A stretch of 64,000 bases of DNA from Acidiflorens sp963841945 (GCA_963841945.1 CAWJFC010000008.1:1-64000), one strand, 5' to 3'. Positions 16,136 through 25,001 are shown, counted from the first letter of the stretch. The notes: generated from the sequence alone by a model not told the origin. Translations and numbers: made by a program.

Positions 16136-16392
16136 GTCATGAGTCGCGCAGGCAGATGAGGTTCCGCAACATCAGTTTTGGGCAAGGCGCCCACGCCGAA
16201 GAGCGCGGACCATTCATGAGTGCCGTGCCAGAGGCGGGCCGACAGGCTAAGGTTGCTGAAGCTAAAGAAGACAGCCAGCAAAGGACAATTGCCGGGCCTG
16301 TCTGGAACCTTTATTTTTGCCGAAGCCAAACGTTGGCGCCGGGCACCCCAAACGATCCCCGGAGAAACGGGAGAAAGCGCGAAGGTTGATCA

Positions 16393-16599
16393 ATGGAACC
16401 CGTCCTTCGCGAATTTCGCGACCGTATGCGAAGACACCTCGCACCGGCTCGTGATGGGCTGTTGAAACTGCTCGCGATCCTTACTCCCCGAATGCGGGAA
16501 GCCCGAACACAGAGGATGTGCCCGTTTTGCGGCTTGGTTACATCCCGTGCCAAAACGTGCTTGGAGTGCGGCAAGACACTGGTAGAAGTTCGCCCTTAG
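16393..16599 (+). CDS. small zinc-ribbon protein
   Basis: 68 aa from ATG 16393 with GAAGG seven bases upstream. A basic N-terminal helix (REFRDRMRRHLAPARDGLLKLL) leads into a compact zinc ribbon, CPFCGLVTSRAKTCLECGKTL, with four Cys in two CxxC knuckles. It lies 10 bp before the DUF5670-like gene and downstream of the DUF3309 gene. Probably cytosolic. Function unknown. Confidence 0.7.
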   Translation: MEPVLREFRDRMRRHLAPARDGLLKLLAILTPRMREARTQRMCPFCGLVTSRAKTCLECGKTLVEVRP

Positions 16600-16609
16600 G
16601 AAAACCATT

Positions 16610-16760
16610 ATGCTTTCGACAACTTTCGTCGTGCTCCCGACTTCTGTGGCCTCTTGGTGTCAATCTGCAAGTGTGCGGCGATCTGATTCGTTTGCTTCTG
16701 GTTGTGGCATCGGTGGTGCCGGTCATTAACTTGGTGAGCGGCCGTCGCAGCGCAGTCTGA
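16610..16760 (+). pseudogene. DUF5670 (Lmo0937-type) mini membrane protein, frameshifted
   Basis: From ATG 16610 (AGGAAAA upstream) the frame reads MLSTTFVVLPTS. It should continue into the second half, LWPLGVNLQVCGDLIRLLLVV and VPVINLVSGRRSAV, but this lies in another frame and ends at 16760. Together they match the Lmo0937/DUF5670 layout (short first helix, WLLG turn, second helix, INLxSGRR tail). The break lies between about 16636 and 16648. This is a recent frameshift or a sequence error. Confidence 0.65.
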
Positions 16761-16781
16761 CTGCACTCTGAAAGGATGCAA

Positions 16782-17015
16782 ATGAAAAAACAATACCTTC
16801 ATCTCTCCGCTTATCCTTGCGATAGGTGAGAAGGGCCGGTGGTCAGCGGATCGTTGGCTGTGCGCGAGAACGAGATATCAAAAGAAACCGATGTACGACA
16901 GGTCGGGGCCGTTTGCCTGACATGTGGCCACAAACAAGCGCAAGCCGGAGAAGCCGGCATCACGCGGCGCTGCCCACCGGTGGACTGGCAGCCGATCAGG
17001 GCGCTCTCCTTGTGA
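16782..17015 (+). pseudogene. zinc-ribbon protein with in-frame TGA at a conserved Cys position
   Basis: From ATG 16782 (AAGGA six bases upstream) the frame reads MKKQYLHLSAYPCDR, then TGA at 16827-16829. It then goes on without any shift as EGPVVSGSLAVRENEISKE and DVRQVGAVCLTCGHKQ to a stop at 17013-17015. The stop falls exactly where the second Cys of a CxxC knuckle is expected (CDR-stop, partnered by CLTC). A single TGC-to-TGA change would explain it. CxxU selenocysteine is formally possible but unsupported here. Readthrough length would be 77 codons. Confidence 0.6.
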
Positions 17016-17063
17016 GACCGCCGCAGTCCGGCCGCGACACTGGCTCCATCGCGCGAAGTAAAG

Positions 17064-17225
17064 CTAACCCTTCGTGTTAGACCGCCTGAGCTTTCGGCGA
17101 TGCGCCCTCTTCTTTTTGTCTTTGTTGGCGCGTCTCTTGGCCTCGAACTTATTCATTGGCGCTGCGGAATTCGTCGTCTCGGGTTTTGTTTGGGTTACGA
17201 GTTTCTCTTCCACTGGATTCTCCAC
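17064..17225 (-). CDS. small very basic protein
   Basis: 53 aa from GTG 17225, chosen because AAGGAGA precedes it by four bases. The second half is extremely basic (NKFEAKRRANKDKKKRAHRR, ending KLRRSNTKG), which suggests nucleic-acid or ribosome association. It lies 59 bp after a zinc-ribbon gene on the same strand. The frame continues open far upstream, but that extension is antisense-like text. No named family recognised. Confidence 0.55.
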   Translation of the reverse strand: MENPVEEKLVTQTKPETTNSAAPMNKFEAKRRANKDKKKRAHRRKLRRSNTKG

Positions 17226-17284
17226 AATTCTCCTTGACTTGACGGGTCTCGCATTTTGGATAGTAAGAAAAGTGCTGGCACGTA

Positions 17285-17488
17285 CTATGCCTGCTCGACG
17301 ACACTCGCGATTGCATGCGTCGCTGCGCGAAGTTGCTCGGCCGTGAACACCTGGCCACAGGTGCTGCATCGCCACTTCGCCGTCGATCTTCCCGGTGTGC
17401 CAATTCCCGGCCCGACTCGCACATTTTCGCTCGGATTGAAGGCCATCGCCAGTTCGCCACCGCATCCGAGACAGAGTCTTTTGCGCAC
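17285..17488 (-). CDS. small zinc-ribbon protein
   Basis: 67 aa from GTG 17488 (GAGGATC upstream). Two knuckles, CLGCG near the N-terminus and CSTCG about 35 residues later, frame a Gly/Pro-rich loop (FNPSENVRVGPGIGTPGRS). The tail EQLRAATHAIASVVEQ is helical. Probably a zinc-bound mini-protein, in line with the other ribbon genes in this kilobase. Function unknown. Confidence 0.6.
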   Translation of the reverse strand: MRKRLCLGCGGELAMAFNPSENVRVGPGIGTPGRSTAKWRCSTCGQVFTAEQLRAATHAIASVVEQA

Positions 17489-17809
17489 AATTATTGTGAT
17501 CCTCGCACAGTGGTTTCATACTAAGCGCCGGGCTTCGCGGAATCTGGTCAGAATTGAACAGTCTTCGAGACGGGATTGAAGTACTGAAGTTGCAGGAAGA
17601 GTGTCGCCAGCTAAGTACCGTGAGACCAATCGTGGAGAATGCGAGGTTGGACCGGGCTCCGGAAAAGCTCAGTGATGCAACACAACGTAGTCTCTTCGCT
17701 GGAATTGAAGAGTTGATCGACGAGATCCTCTTGGTAACGGATGTTGCGGGCAAGCAGATAGGCTACGACCAGAGGATATTTCGCGCATGGTTAGTTGTGT
17801 GCTCATTTT
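17489..17809. other. intergenic stretch with an uncalled open frame
   Basis: About 320 bases. A plus-strand frame at 17554-17856 gives helical text (LRDGIEVLKLQEECRQL, LFAGIEELIDEILLVTD) but lacks a clear ribosome-binding site and runs into the 3' end of the lipoprotein gene. I leave it undecided. Confidence 0.35.
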
Positions 17810-18352
17810 TCAGTTTCGATCGTTCTGTCTCTTTCCTGGCAGACGGACCGCCCTGAGAGCCCCTGTGTCTGCGGAGCTCTCATCGGGACCACTCGCGATG
17901 GTGCTGGTAATAATCCGATAAACACCGTTCTTCAGTCCAAGCGGATAGTAGCGGGTGACAGTTTCACCGGCCGTTCCGTATTCCACTTCCAGTTCCCCGA
18001 CCTGTGTTAGATTCGGCTCTATTAAGAGGCCGTGCTCGTGGATAGGCGTCATAGGTTGCTTGGGAGCACTGTTAAAGTTCATCCTTGTGATGGGCATTGC
18101 AAAGTAGCGCCCTTCCTCGATTAGGCTGACCGTGCGAATGACATGTGGCACACCATCGTCGCAATAGAGTTTCGCAAGTTCGCTGAGGTCATGTTTTTCG
18201 TGGGCGTTCCTGAACGATTCGAGCAATAGAGGTGTGCCTTGTTCTGCGGCCGGTGCGGCGATGGGTGTCGAAGTCGGGGCCTTCGACTTGCACGCGCCGA
18301 ACGAAAGAACCCAACAGATGACAAGAAGGATGTAAGCGGTTCTTGTGAACAT
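17810..18352 (-). CDS. predicted lipoprotein
   Basis: 180 aa from ATG 18352; the frame is open to 18448 but the signal peptide fixes the start. A lipoprotein signal is clear: MFTRTAYILLVICWVLSFGA with the lipobox Cys at residue 21, followed by a Lys/Thr/Pro-rich linker. The mature part (FRNAHEKHDLSELAKLYCDDGVP) resembles the start of an NTF2-like ligand-binding fold, but the rest (EVEYGTAGETVTRYYPLGLKNGVYRIITS) gives no name. Likely anchored in the periplasm. Single gene. Confidence 0.65.
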   Translation of the reverse strand: MFTRTAYILLVICWVLSFGACKSKAPTSTPIAAPAAEQGTPLLLESFRNAHEKHDLSELAKLYCDDGVPHVIRTVSLIEEGRYFAMPITRMNFNSAPKQPMTPIHEHGLLIEPNLTQVGELEVEYGTAGETVTRYYPLGLKNGVYRIITSTIASGPDESSADTGALRAVRLPGKRQNDRN

Positions 18353-18444
18353 ATAAGAGTGGTCGGTGACATCCGGAGAGGGCTGCCGAATGACTATCCG
18401 ATTTCGCCAGGTCCGAGCCAACGAGGACCGCAGAGGGTGCGACC

Positions 18445-18915
18445 TCAACAGAACACTGCCATCCTTCCGGTGCCGTACCCCGCGATCGACACCTGTATTT
18501 CTCGGCGCACCCGACCCTTTTCTATAATCTCTTTGACTCCAGCGGGAGCATCGCCGATCTTAGAATAGACAGATGCGAGCTTAACTCGCTGCGTATTACT
18601 CCCTCCGAACAGCTGAGCGCAGATATTCAGAATTTCGGTGAAGTTTTCAAATAGAAGCGGATCCAGGCGCTTCGCCTTTGCGTTGCGCGCCGCCTCGGGG
18701 GCCGGAATCAGACAAAGTGCAGCGCCGCCATTAAGCGTAAACTCCAAATCGCAAACACACACGGCCACAAGGTCCCCACTGTCAACGGCGTAGGAGGCTA
18801 CGATTGCAGGGTCATACGTGGCGGCGGGTGGCGCACCAACCTTCGTAGTAACGACGCGGTTCAGCAAATCACTGAAGAGCTTCGCAGTTTTTTCCACCTG
18901 GAAGGTAACACTCAT
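18445..18915 (-). CDS. hypothetical protein, last gene of the chemosensory unit
   Basis: 156 aa from ATG 18915, with AGGA upstream. Text such as LFSDLLNRVVTTKVGAPP, DLVAVCVCDLEFTLNGGAAL and LFENFTEILNICAQLFGG is alpha/beta and soluble. The phrase ENFTEILNICAQLFGG is reminiscent of the E-x-x-N helix of CheC/CheX-type phosphatases, but I do not assign it. It lies 60 bp downstream of cheY, so it probably belongs to the signalling operon. Confidence 0.6.
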   Translation of the reverse strand: MSVTFQVEKTAKLFSDLLNRVVTTKVGAPPAATYDPAIVASYAVDSGDLVAVCVCDLEFTLNGGAALCLIPAPEAARNAKAKRLDPLLFENFTEILNICAQLFGGSNTQRVKLASVYSKIGDAPAGVKEIIEKGRVRREIQVSIAGYGTGRMAVFC

Positions 18916-18975
18916 AGTATCCTCCCGAGCGCTGAATCACACCGCCATCATATCTCGCGCGGGCGTGGTTGTGAA

Positions 18976-19338
18976 TCATCCCCCGATAATTGGCTCTAAG
19001 ACGCTGCGGAATATGTCCGGAGTGAATGGCTTCGTGATGAAGAACAATGCGCCGGATTGTTTCGCAAGCATGTGCACATCAGCCGAGCATTCCGATGTTA
19101 CAAATCCAAACTTGACTTGACGGCCCATGGCCTTGAGCCGTTCCAATAAATCCAGCCCGTTCATCTCGGGCATATTCCAATCACACAGAACCAGCTCAAT
19201 TCCTCCCGACTCCATTGCCTGAAGGGCCTCAACTCCGCTTGAAGCTTCTTTGAGATCCTGATGATAACCCGCCTGGTGCAATGTCCTGCGTACAATCATC
19301 CGCATCGCTTTGCTGTCATCAACAATCAAAATGCTCAT
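18976..19338 (-). CDS. cheY: CheY-type single-domain response regulator
   Basis: 120 aa receiver domain. The acidic pocket is Asp7-Asp8 (LIVDDSKAMR), the phospho-acceptor Asp is in VLCDWNMPEMNG, the switch Thr/Ser is in FGFVTSEC, and the conserved Lys is in FFITKPFTPD. There is no output domain. It overlaps the CheX-like gene as ATGA (19335-19338), so a regulator and its likely phosphatase are translated together. The output target is unknown, since no flagellar or pilus genes are nearby. Confidence 0.88.
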   Translation of the reverse strand: MSILIVDDSKAMRMIVRRTLHQAGYHQDLKEASSGVEALQAMESGGIELVLCDWNMPEMNGLDLLERLKAMGRQVKFGFVTSECSADVHMLAKQSGALFFITKPFTPDIFRSVLEPIIGG

Positions 19339-19817
19339 GGTTTACCTTCCGTGTGGTCTCGTTTCTCAATCAATCGTAAGAGGAACCCGCCTGCGTCGGT
19401 CGCAAATGCACGATGGCAAATCGTCTTACCCCCGCATACGCGGACGGTGTAATCCTTGCCCTGAATGATCGAAGGGGTCCCGATGCTGACGCCTGGAGGG
19501 AGGACACTCTTCAGATTTCCCGCGATGATGTTGGCCAGTTCAGCAATTGTGCTGGGTATGTCTTCGCTGAATTCATCAATCTCATCGGTCTGCAAAAAGC
19601 GCTGGGCGAAGCAGCGCGCCTGGGGCCAATGGCACTCGAGGACTAGGTCCCCCTTCCACGTGCCCGCGAAAGGCATAACACTGGTTATGACGTCCTGCCC
19701 TCGTGGAGGATCCTCTTGGGCGGGAGAGGCTTCTGTCGCCAGCATCGTGAGGAACAATGTGGCAACAATTTGATCGACGTCTGCTTGATAAGTTGCTTCC
19801 CTGATTTGGGTGTCCAT
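19335..19817 (-). CDS. cheX: CheX-like chemotaxis phosphatase
   Basis: 160 aa. The CheX signature helix, with the Glu-x-x-Asn pair that places water on CheY-P, is seen in AELANIIAGNLKSVLPPG. The following strands (GTPSIIQGKDYTVRV) fit the fold. It sits between cheR and cheY and overlaps the latter by four bases. Its role would be to terminate the CheY-P signal. Confidence 0.75.
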   Translation of the reverse strand: MDTQIREATYQADVDQIVATLFLTMLATEASPAQEDPPRGQDVITSVMPFAGTWKGDLVLECHWPQARCFAQRFLQTDEIDEFSEDIPSTIAELANIIAGNLKSVLPPGVSIGTPSIIQGKDYTVRVCGGKTICHRAFATDAGGFLLRLIEKRDHTEGKP

Positions 19818-19827
19818 ATTCTCCTAT

Positions 19828-20676
19828 TTATGGGGCACGATAGAATGATGCTTTTCCGATTGGTCTCCGCTCAAAAGAAGTGTCCAGATTGAGGACCGTC
19901 TCGGCACTGCCGAGTATAAGATGACCACCGCGACACAAGGCTTCGCGCACCTCTTTGAGGATCTTTTGCTTTGTCGGCACATCGAAGTAGATGAGTACAT
20001 TTCTACAGAACACGATATCGAAGGGTCCGAGCGCGCCGAGTTTCTGTCTGAGATCCAGCTGCTCGAAGCGAACCCACCGCTTCACTTCCTCCTTGATATG
20101 CCATTGCAGCCCATTCCGCGTGAAATACTTGACGAGATAGGGAGCCGGAAGTCCGCGGTTTGCTTCTAACTGACTGTATTGCCCTGAGCTCGCCCGTTCC
20201 ACCATTTGTTGGGAAAAGTCGGTGCCGAGGATCTTGATGTCCCATCCGCCTAAACCCATCTCAAGCAGCGCCATCGAGAGGCTGTGCGCCTCCTGTCCCG
20301 AGGACGAAGCGGCCGACCAAAAGCGCAGTCTCTTCGAGTCCTTCCGATACTCGATCAGTTCCGGAAGCACCGTGGCCTTCAACTCGTGCCAGAGGTCGGG
20401 ATCGCGAAAAAACATCGTTTCGTTGGTGGTCATCGCTTCGACCACTTCGCGGTGCAGGCTGTTCTTGGGGTTCCTTTGCAGCGACACACAAAGGTCGTTT
20501 AGCGTGGTCAATTTCTGACGTTTTAAGATGGGAATCAATCGACTTTCGAGAAGATAATTCTTCCCGTTGTCCAGTACGAGCCCGGACTCCCGATACAGGT
20601 ACTCCTTCAGGAACTGGTAGTTCAGATCTGTGAGTTCCGCGCCACGATCCATGACGGTTTGGGCGACGGCGCTCAT
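19828..20676 (-). CDS. cheR: chemotaxis protein methyltransferase CheR
   Basis: 282 aa from ATG 20676, which has GGGAGG five bases upstream; the frame continues to 20691. The N-terminal all-helical domain (FLKEYLYRESGLVLDNGKNYLLESRL) precedes the SAM domain, with TTNETMFFRDP, LRFWSAASSSGQEAHSLSMAL, ILGTDFSQQMVERAS and FDIVFCRNVLIYFDVPTKQ. It methylates Glu residues of the chemoreceptor with SAM, opposite to CheB at the other end of the cluster. A full-length, intact family member. Confidence 0.92.
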   Translation of the reverse strand: MSAVAQTVMDRGAELTDLNYQFLKEYLYRESGLVLDNGKNYLLESRLIPILKRQKLTTLNDLCVSLQRNPKNSLHREVVEAMTTNETMFFRDPDLWHELKATVLPELIEYRKDSKRLRFWSAASSSGQEAHSLSMALLEMGLGGWDIKILGTDFSQQMVERASSGQYSQLEANRGLPAPYLVKYFTRNGLQWHIKEEVKRWVRFEQLDLRQKLGALGPFDIVFCRNVLIYFDVPTKQKILKEVREALCRGGHLILGSAETVLNLDTSFERRPIGKASFYRAP

Positions 20677-20792
20677 TGGGCCTCCCGGCAAGGATCCTGG
20701 GCATGTTCACGAAACGACGCACCCCATAAAAACACGGCGTCACCGGCCGGTGGGGCGGGAGTGCTCGGACTGGAAGAGGGCATTATCTTCTC

Positions 20793-21182
20793 TCACTGCA
20801 CGACGCTTAGCGCGCGCAACTTGTCTTCAATTGCTTCTTTCGTAAAAGGTTTCATCACATATTCGTTTGCGCCGGCCTCGAGCGCTTGCGAGATATGCTG
20901 AATGTCCGTTTCTGTAGTCACCATGATCAAGATGCTGGCGGCGTATCGGGAGTCATTGCGCACCGCCTTGACCAGATCTATACCGCACATCACCGGCATG
21001 TTCCAGTCGATGAAGATCAGAGCGGGCGGCGCCGATTCCCGTTCGAGACCTTGCAGGGCTTCCTGGCCGTTCGCTGCCTCTGACGCCTCGTAGCCCATTT
21101 CGCCCAGCATCTTTCGCAGTATCATGCGCATGGCCCTGGAGTCATCGACGATCATCGCTCTATGTCCGTTTACAGTTTCCAC
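20793..21182 (-). CDS. cheY: CheY-type response regulator
   Basis: 129 aa from GTG 21182 (AGGAGA upstream; the longer frame to 21260 is unlikely). Receiver-domain signatures are AMIVDDSRAMRMIL, phospho-acceptor Asp in IFIDWNMPVMCG, Thr in IMVTTETD and Lys in YVMKPFTKEAIEDKL. It is the first gene of the minus-strand arm and closest to the divergent cheA, so it may be the main phosphate acceptor. The second CheY could then act as a sink or a separate output. Confidence 0.88.
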   Translation of the reverse strand: METVNGHRAMIVDDSRAMRMILRKMLGEMGYEASEAANGQEALQGLERESAPPALIFIDWNMPVMCGIDLVKAVRNDSRYAASILIMVTTETDIQHISQALEAGANEYVMKPFTKEAIEDKLRALSVVQ

Positions 21183-21712
21183 TAGTTCTTCTCCTGTTCG
21201 GCGGGATCGGCTTGAAGCAGGCCTCATCCACGTCACAGATAAAGTGTTTGTAAAACCCACCTCTATCGGGAATCACGTTGCAGAACTTCATAAGACGCCG
21301 GTTACTGTGGTGAGTTACGTCCGATGCGAACTAGAGCGAAGTATGCGTCGGCTCTAATCTCACCCTCATTTACCACGCAAGTCCGAGCTTTGAAACGAAC
21401 AAAGCTGACTAATGTTGTTTGGCGATTTATTGCGGGACGAGTCTTAGTCTCTGATTTGCCATTCCTGAACGATGTTCTCGGCAGGCCGTTACGATGGTAC
21501 CCAACGGGAAGTCTCGCTCCCGTAACCATGGCAGCGGATGTGCTTGCCCAAAGGGTTCGGACTGTTTGACCCTAACCAATCGTTCATTAATGGTCATCGT
21601 CACTGAATCCGAGTAACTCTCGCATAAACAGGGCGACGCTCGACAAGTTGGCGGCGCCGCTGCACAGATCGGCAAGAGTAATAGTCAGAGTCTTTCTGAG
21701 GAATGACCGTCA
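21183..21712. other. divergent intergenic region of the chemosensory cluster
   Basis: About 530 bases between cheY and cheA, transcribed outward on both sides, so promoters of both arms must lie here. Open frames inside are short and unlike proteins. I could not place a confident -35/-10 pair. Confidence 0.4.
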
Positions 21713-24421
21713 ATGAGTGATGTAGAGATCGTTAAAGAATTTCTCGTCGAAAGTTATGAAAACCTGGACCATCTCGACCAAGAGCTGATCGCTCTGGAGA
21801 AGAATCCAACTGACCCGCAGATTCTGGCGAGCATCTTCCGAACTATCCATACCATCAAGGGAACATCGGGGTTCCTGGCATTCAACAAACTTGGCGCTCT
21901 TGCTCACGTGGGAGAGAACTTACTGGCGCGCTTGCGCGACAGACAACTGACATTAAATCCTGAGATCACGACGGCACTCCTCAAAATGGTCGATGCCGTT
22001 CGCCAAATGCTGGGAAGCATCGAAACTGCCGGGAGCGAAGGCGAACGGGACGACGAGGCGCTGATTGCGGAGTTGTCACGTCTGTTACAGCCGATAGCGG
22101 AAGCGGCCCAGGCTCCCAGTCCCACGCCGGCAAAGGAAGAAGAGTCACCCAAGTATGAGTCGGGTCAGCCTGTGCCTAACATGGGCGACATCCTGATTAA
22201 GCAGGGAGCGGCCAAGGTTAGCGAAGTATTCGACGCGCTTTCCGAGCAAGGTTCTGGAGATCCCAGGCACCTCGGAGAGATCCTGGTGGCGCAGGGTGCG
22301 GTAAAGCCCAACGATGTGGTTGAGGCGCTAAACATCCAGCAGCAGGCCTCAGCTCGCGGACCAGCGGCGGGCGATAGCACCATCCGGGTCGACGTCAGCT
22401 TGCTCGACCAACTCATGAACCTGGTGGGTGAGTTAGTACTGGCGCGCAACCAGGTGCTGCAGTTTACCAACACCATCGAAGAGAAGGGCCTGCTTGCAAC
22501 CAGCCAACGGTTGAACCTTATTACCACTGAACTGCAGGAAGGCGTGATGAAAACGCGCATGCAGCCCATCGGGAATATTTGGAGCAAGTTCCCGCGCACT
22601 GTGCGCGACGTTGCCCTGGGATGCGGCAAAGAAGTCCGCATCGAGATGGAAGGTAAAGATACCGAGTTAGATAAGACGATCATTGAGGCGATCAAAGATC
22701 CACTGACTCACTTGGTTCGGAATGCTGTGGACCACGGCATCGAGGCCCCCGAGAAGCGCAAAGCGTTAGGGAAGCCCGTCGAAGGATTACTCTCACTGCG
22801 GGCATTCCATGAAGGCGGACAGGTCAACATCGAAATCTCGGATGACGGCGCCGGTCTAAACCGCGAGAGAATCATTCATAAAGCTGTTCAAAAGGGACTT
22901 ATCACTTCAGATCAGGCGGCACGACTCAGTGACCGCGAAGTTAGCAATCTTGTTTTCCTCCCCGGTCTTTCCACCGCCGAGAAGGTAACCAACGTCTCGG
23001 GCCGGGGCGTTGGTCTGGACGTGGTCAAGACGAACATCGAGAAAATCGGAGGCACGGTCGACGTGCAGTCAAGGCCGGGGCTTGGCTCAACTGTGCGCTT
23101 GAAGATTCCGTTGACGCTGGCCATCATTCCCGCCCTGATCGTAACCAGCGGCGGGGACCGTTACGCCATTCCCCAGGTTAGCCTTCTCGAACTTGTTCGT
23201 CTCGAAGGAGAACAGGCCAGCAAAGGCATAGAACTGGTCCACGGTGCGCCTGTGCACAGGCTGCGCGGGCGCCTTCTTCCGCTCGTGTACTTGAATCGGG
23301 AGCTCAAGACAGGAACCAACGACCAGACGCAAAAAGGAAATACCTCTGGGGGTGACCTGGATTTCTCCGCCGTGAGGGACAAGCACCGGCAGTGGGTCGA
23401 TACCCTGCAACAGGTCATCCAGGGAAAAATAGCCATGACGGTGCAGCAGGGCGGATCACACGAATCATGCGCGCTGGGGAAGTGGATCTACGGGTCAGCC
23501 CTGAAGGATTTCGGCGCAATTGAGGAAATGCACGTTCTGGAGAAGGCACATAAGGAGTTTCACCAGCATGTGCGCAATGTGATCCAGAACAAGAGCGATG
23601 GCCACGAGAGTCTGGCCCATCAGGAACTGGAGTCGGTTGCGCGTATTTCTCACCGCATCATGGAACTGACGACCACCGTGGAAAGAAAGGTCTTGGAGTG
23701 CCAGAACGCCAACATCGTCGTGCTCCAGGCCGATGACCGGCCATTTGGATTGGTCGTCGATGAAATCAACGACACCGAAGAGATCGTAGTCAAGCCCCTA
23801 AGCAAGCAGTTGAAAAGCATCAAGACCTTCGCCGGAGCCACCATCATGGGCGACGGGAAGGTTGCGTTAATTCTGGATGTGATGGGCTTGGCTCAATACG
23901 CAAACGTAGTTACTGAGGTACGCGATCATGCCCTGGCCGAGAAAGAGGGCGACCGGGTGGCCGCGCTGCGAGATACGGACCGCCGGAATTCTGTCCTGCT
24001 GTTCCAGCACGGCGAGAACGGCCGGATGGCAATTGACCTTAGCGCCGTCGCACGTCTCGAGGAGTTCGCCTGTAACACCATCGAGGTCGCGGGGGGGCAA
24101 GAGGTCGTGCAGTATCGCGGTCAGATCATGCCTCTGATCCGCGTCTCTGATGTTATCGAAGCCAATCGCACGAAAATTGCCGGAGTGACTAATCAGTCTG
24201 TTCAGGTCGTGGTTTATGACGACAAAGGGCACAGCGTCGGACTGGTCGTTGACCGCATTCTTGACATCGCGGAAGAGTCGTTTGCGATCCAGCGGCAATC
24301 GGGAAAGAAAGGCATTTTGGGTTCGGCGGTGATCGGGAAACACGTCACTGACATTTTGGATGTACCGCGTTTGATAGAGGCCACCACGGGCGCGGAGTTG
24401 TCACAAGGCGCGCACGCGTGA
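21713..24421 (+). CDS. cheA: chemotaxis histidine kinase CheA with inserted CZB domain
   Basis: 902 aa. P1 HPt domain with phospho-acceptor His46 (FRTIHTIKG). Residues about 155-210 are a linker with two LGEILVxQGAV-like repeats. Then come P3 dimerisation, the ATPase with N box (HLVRNAVDHG), G1 (DDGAGLN) and G2 (GRGVGLDVV), and P5 CheW-like from about 465. Within P5, about residues 548-640 are a chemoreceptor zinc-binding (CZB) module: KHRQWVDTL, SCALGKWIYGS, KAHKEFHQHV. P5 resumes at VVLQADDRPFGLVVDEI. A second CheW-like domain closes the protein (about 755-890). It leads the cheA-cheW-mcp-cheB operon. The CZB insert suggests direct zinc or oxidant sensing by the kinase. Confidence 0.92.
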   Translation: MSDVEIVKEFLVESYENLDHLDQELIALEKNPTDPQILASIFRTIHTIKGTSGFLAFNKLGALAHVGENLLARLRDRQLTLNPEITTALLKMVDAVRQMLGSIETAGSEGERDDEALIAELSRLLQPIAEAAQAPSPTPAKEEESPKYESGQPVPNMGDILIKQGAAKVSEVFDALSEQGSGDPRHLGEILVAQGAVKPNDVVEALNIQQQASARGPAAGDSTIRVDVSLLDQLMNLVGELVLARNQVLQFTNTIEEKGLLATSQRLNLITTELQEGVMKTRMQPIGNIWSKFPRTVRDVALGCGKEVRIEMEGKDTELDKTIIEAIKDPLTHLVRNAVDHGIEAPEKRKALGKPVEGLLSLRAFHEGGQVNIEISDDGAGLNRERIIHKAVQKGLITSDQAARLSDREVSNLVFLPGLSTAEKVTNVSGRGVGLDVVKTNIEKIGGTVDVQSRPGLGSTVRLKIPLTLAIIPALIVTSGGDRYAIPQVSLLELVRLEGEQASKGIELVHGAPVHRLRGRLLPLVYLNRELKTGTNDQTQKGNTSGGDLDFSAVRDKHRQWVDTLQQVIQGKIAMTVQQGGSHESCALGKWIYGSALKDFGAIEEMHVLEKAHKEFHQHVRNVIQNKSDGHESLAHQELESVARISHRIMELTTTVERKVLECQNANIVVLQADDRPFGLVVDEINDTEEIVVKPLSKQLKSIKTFAGATIMGDGKVALILDVMGLAQYANVVTEVRDHALAEKEGDRVAALRDTDRRNSVLLFQHGENGRMAIDLSAVARLEEFACNTIEVAGGQEVVQYRGQIMPLIRVSDVIEANRTKIAGVTNQSVQVVVYDDKGHSVGLVVDRILDIAEESFAIQRQSGKKGILGSAVIGKHVTDILDVPRLIEATTGAELSQGAHA

Positions 24422-24431
24422 GGAGAGATTA

Positions 24432-24878
24432 GTGAATACGACACGGCAATTCTGCACGTTCTTTCTCAAGGATCAGTTCTTTGGCGTGCCTGTGCAACAG
24501 GTGCAAGAGGTCATCCGCTATCAGGAAATGACCCGCGTGCCTCTTGTGCCGCGAGAGATTCGCGGCCTCATCAATCTGCGTGGGCAGATTGTCATGGCTC
24601 TCGACTTGCGCCAGCGGTTTTGCATGGAAGACCGCCCGGAGAGTCAACTCCCCATGAATGTCGTGGTGCGCACCGACGACGGGGCCGTGAGCTTTCTCGT
24701 AGACGAGATCGGAGATGTTCTGGAAGTCGACGAAGAAACCTTCGAGAGGGCTCCCGAAACTCTTCATGGACCGGCGCGAGAATTGGTGCACGGAGTTTAC
24801 AAACTGCAGGAGCGCCTGCTCTTGGTTCTGAATACTGAGCTGGCCGTAAGTGGATTCGATGCGGCGCGCGTTCAGTAG
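24432..24878 (+). CDS. cheW: chemotaxis coupling protein CheW
   Basis: 148 aa from GTG 24432, with GGAGAG upstream. It is a double SH3-like fold with FFGVPVQQVQEVIRY, VPLVPREIRGLINLRGQIVMALDLRQRF (the conserved NLRG turn) and VSFLVDEIGDVLEV. It bridges the CheA kinase and the downstream receptor. 10 bp separate it from cheA, so one transcript is expected. Confidence 0.92.
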   Translation: MNTTRQFCTFFLKDQFFGVPVQQVQEVIRYQEMTRVPLVPREIRGLINLRGQIVMALDLRQRFCMEDRPESQLPMNVVVRTDDGAVSFLVDEIGDVLEVDEETFERAPETLHGPARELVHGVYKLQERLLLVLNTELAVSGFDAARVQ

Positions 24879-25001
24879 CGATGGGTCGGATCTGATGAAT
24901 GACCATTCGGTGAATTCGACTCGCGAGCGGCAATGAAGGTTATGCGGTAAGCAGGCAGAACAAGTTCTAGAACGCATTTATAGAAGGGCAAAGGAGAAGC
25001 A

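Noticed and set aside
17554..17856. 100-codon plus-strand frame with helical text
   Set aside because: No ribosome-binding site, overlaps the lipoprotein gene end; kept only as undecided.
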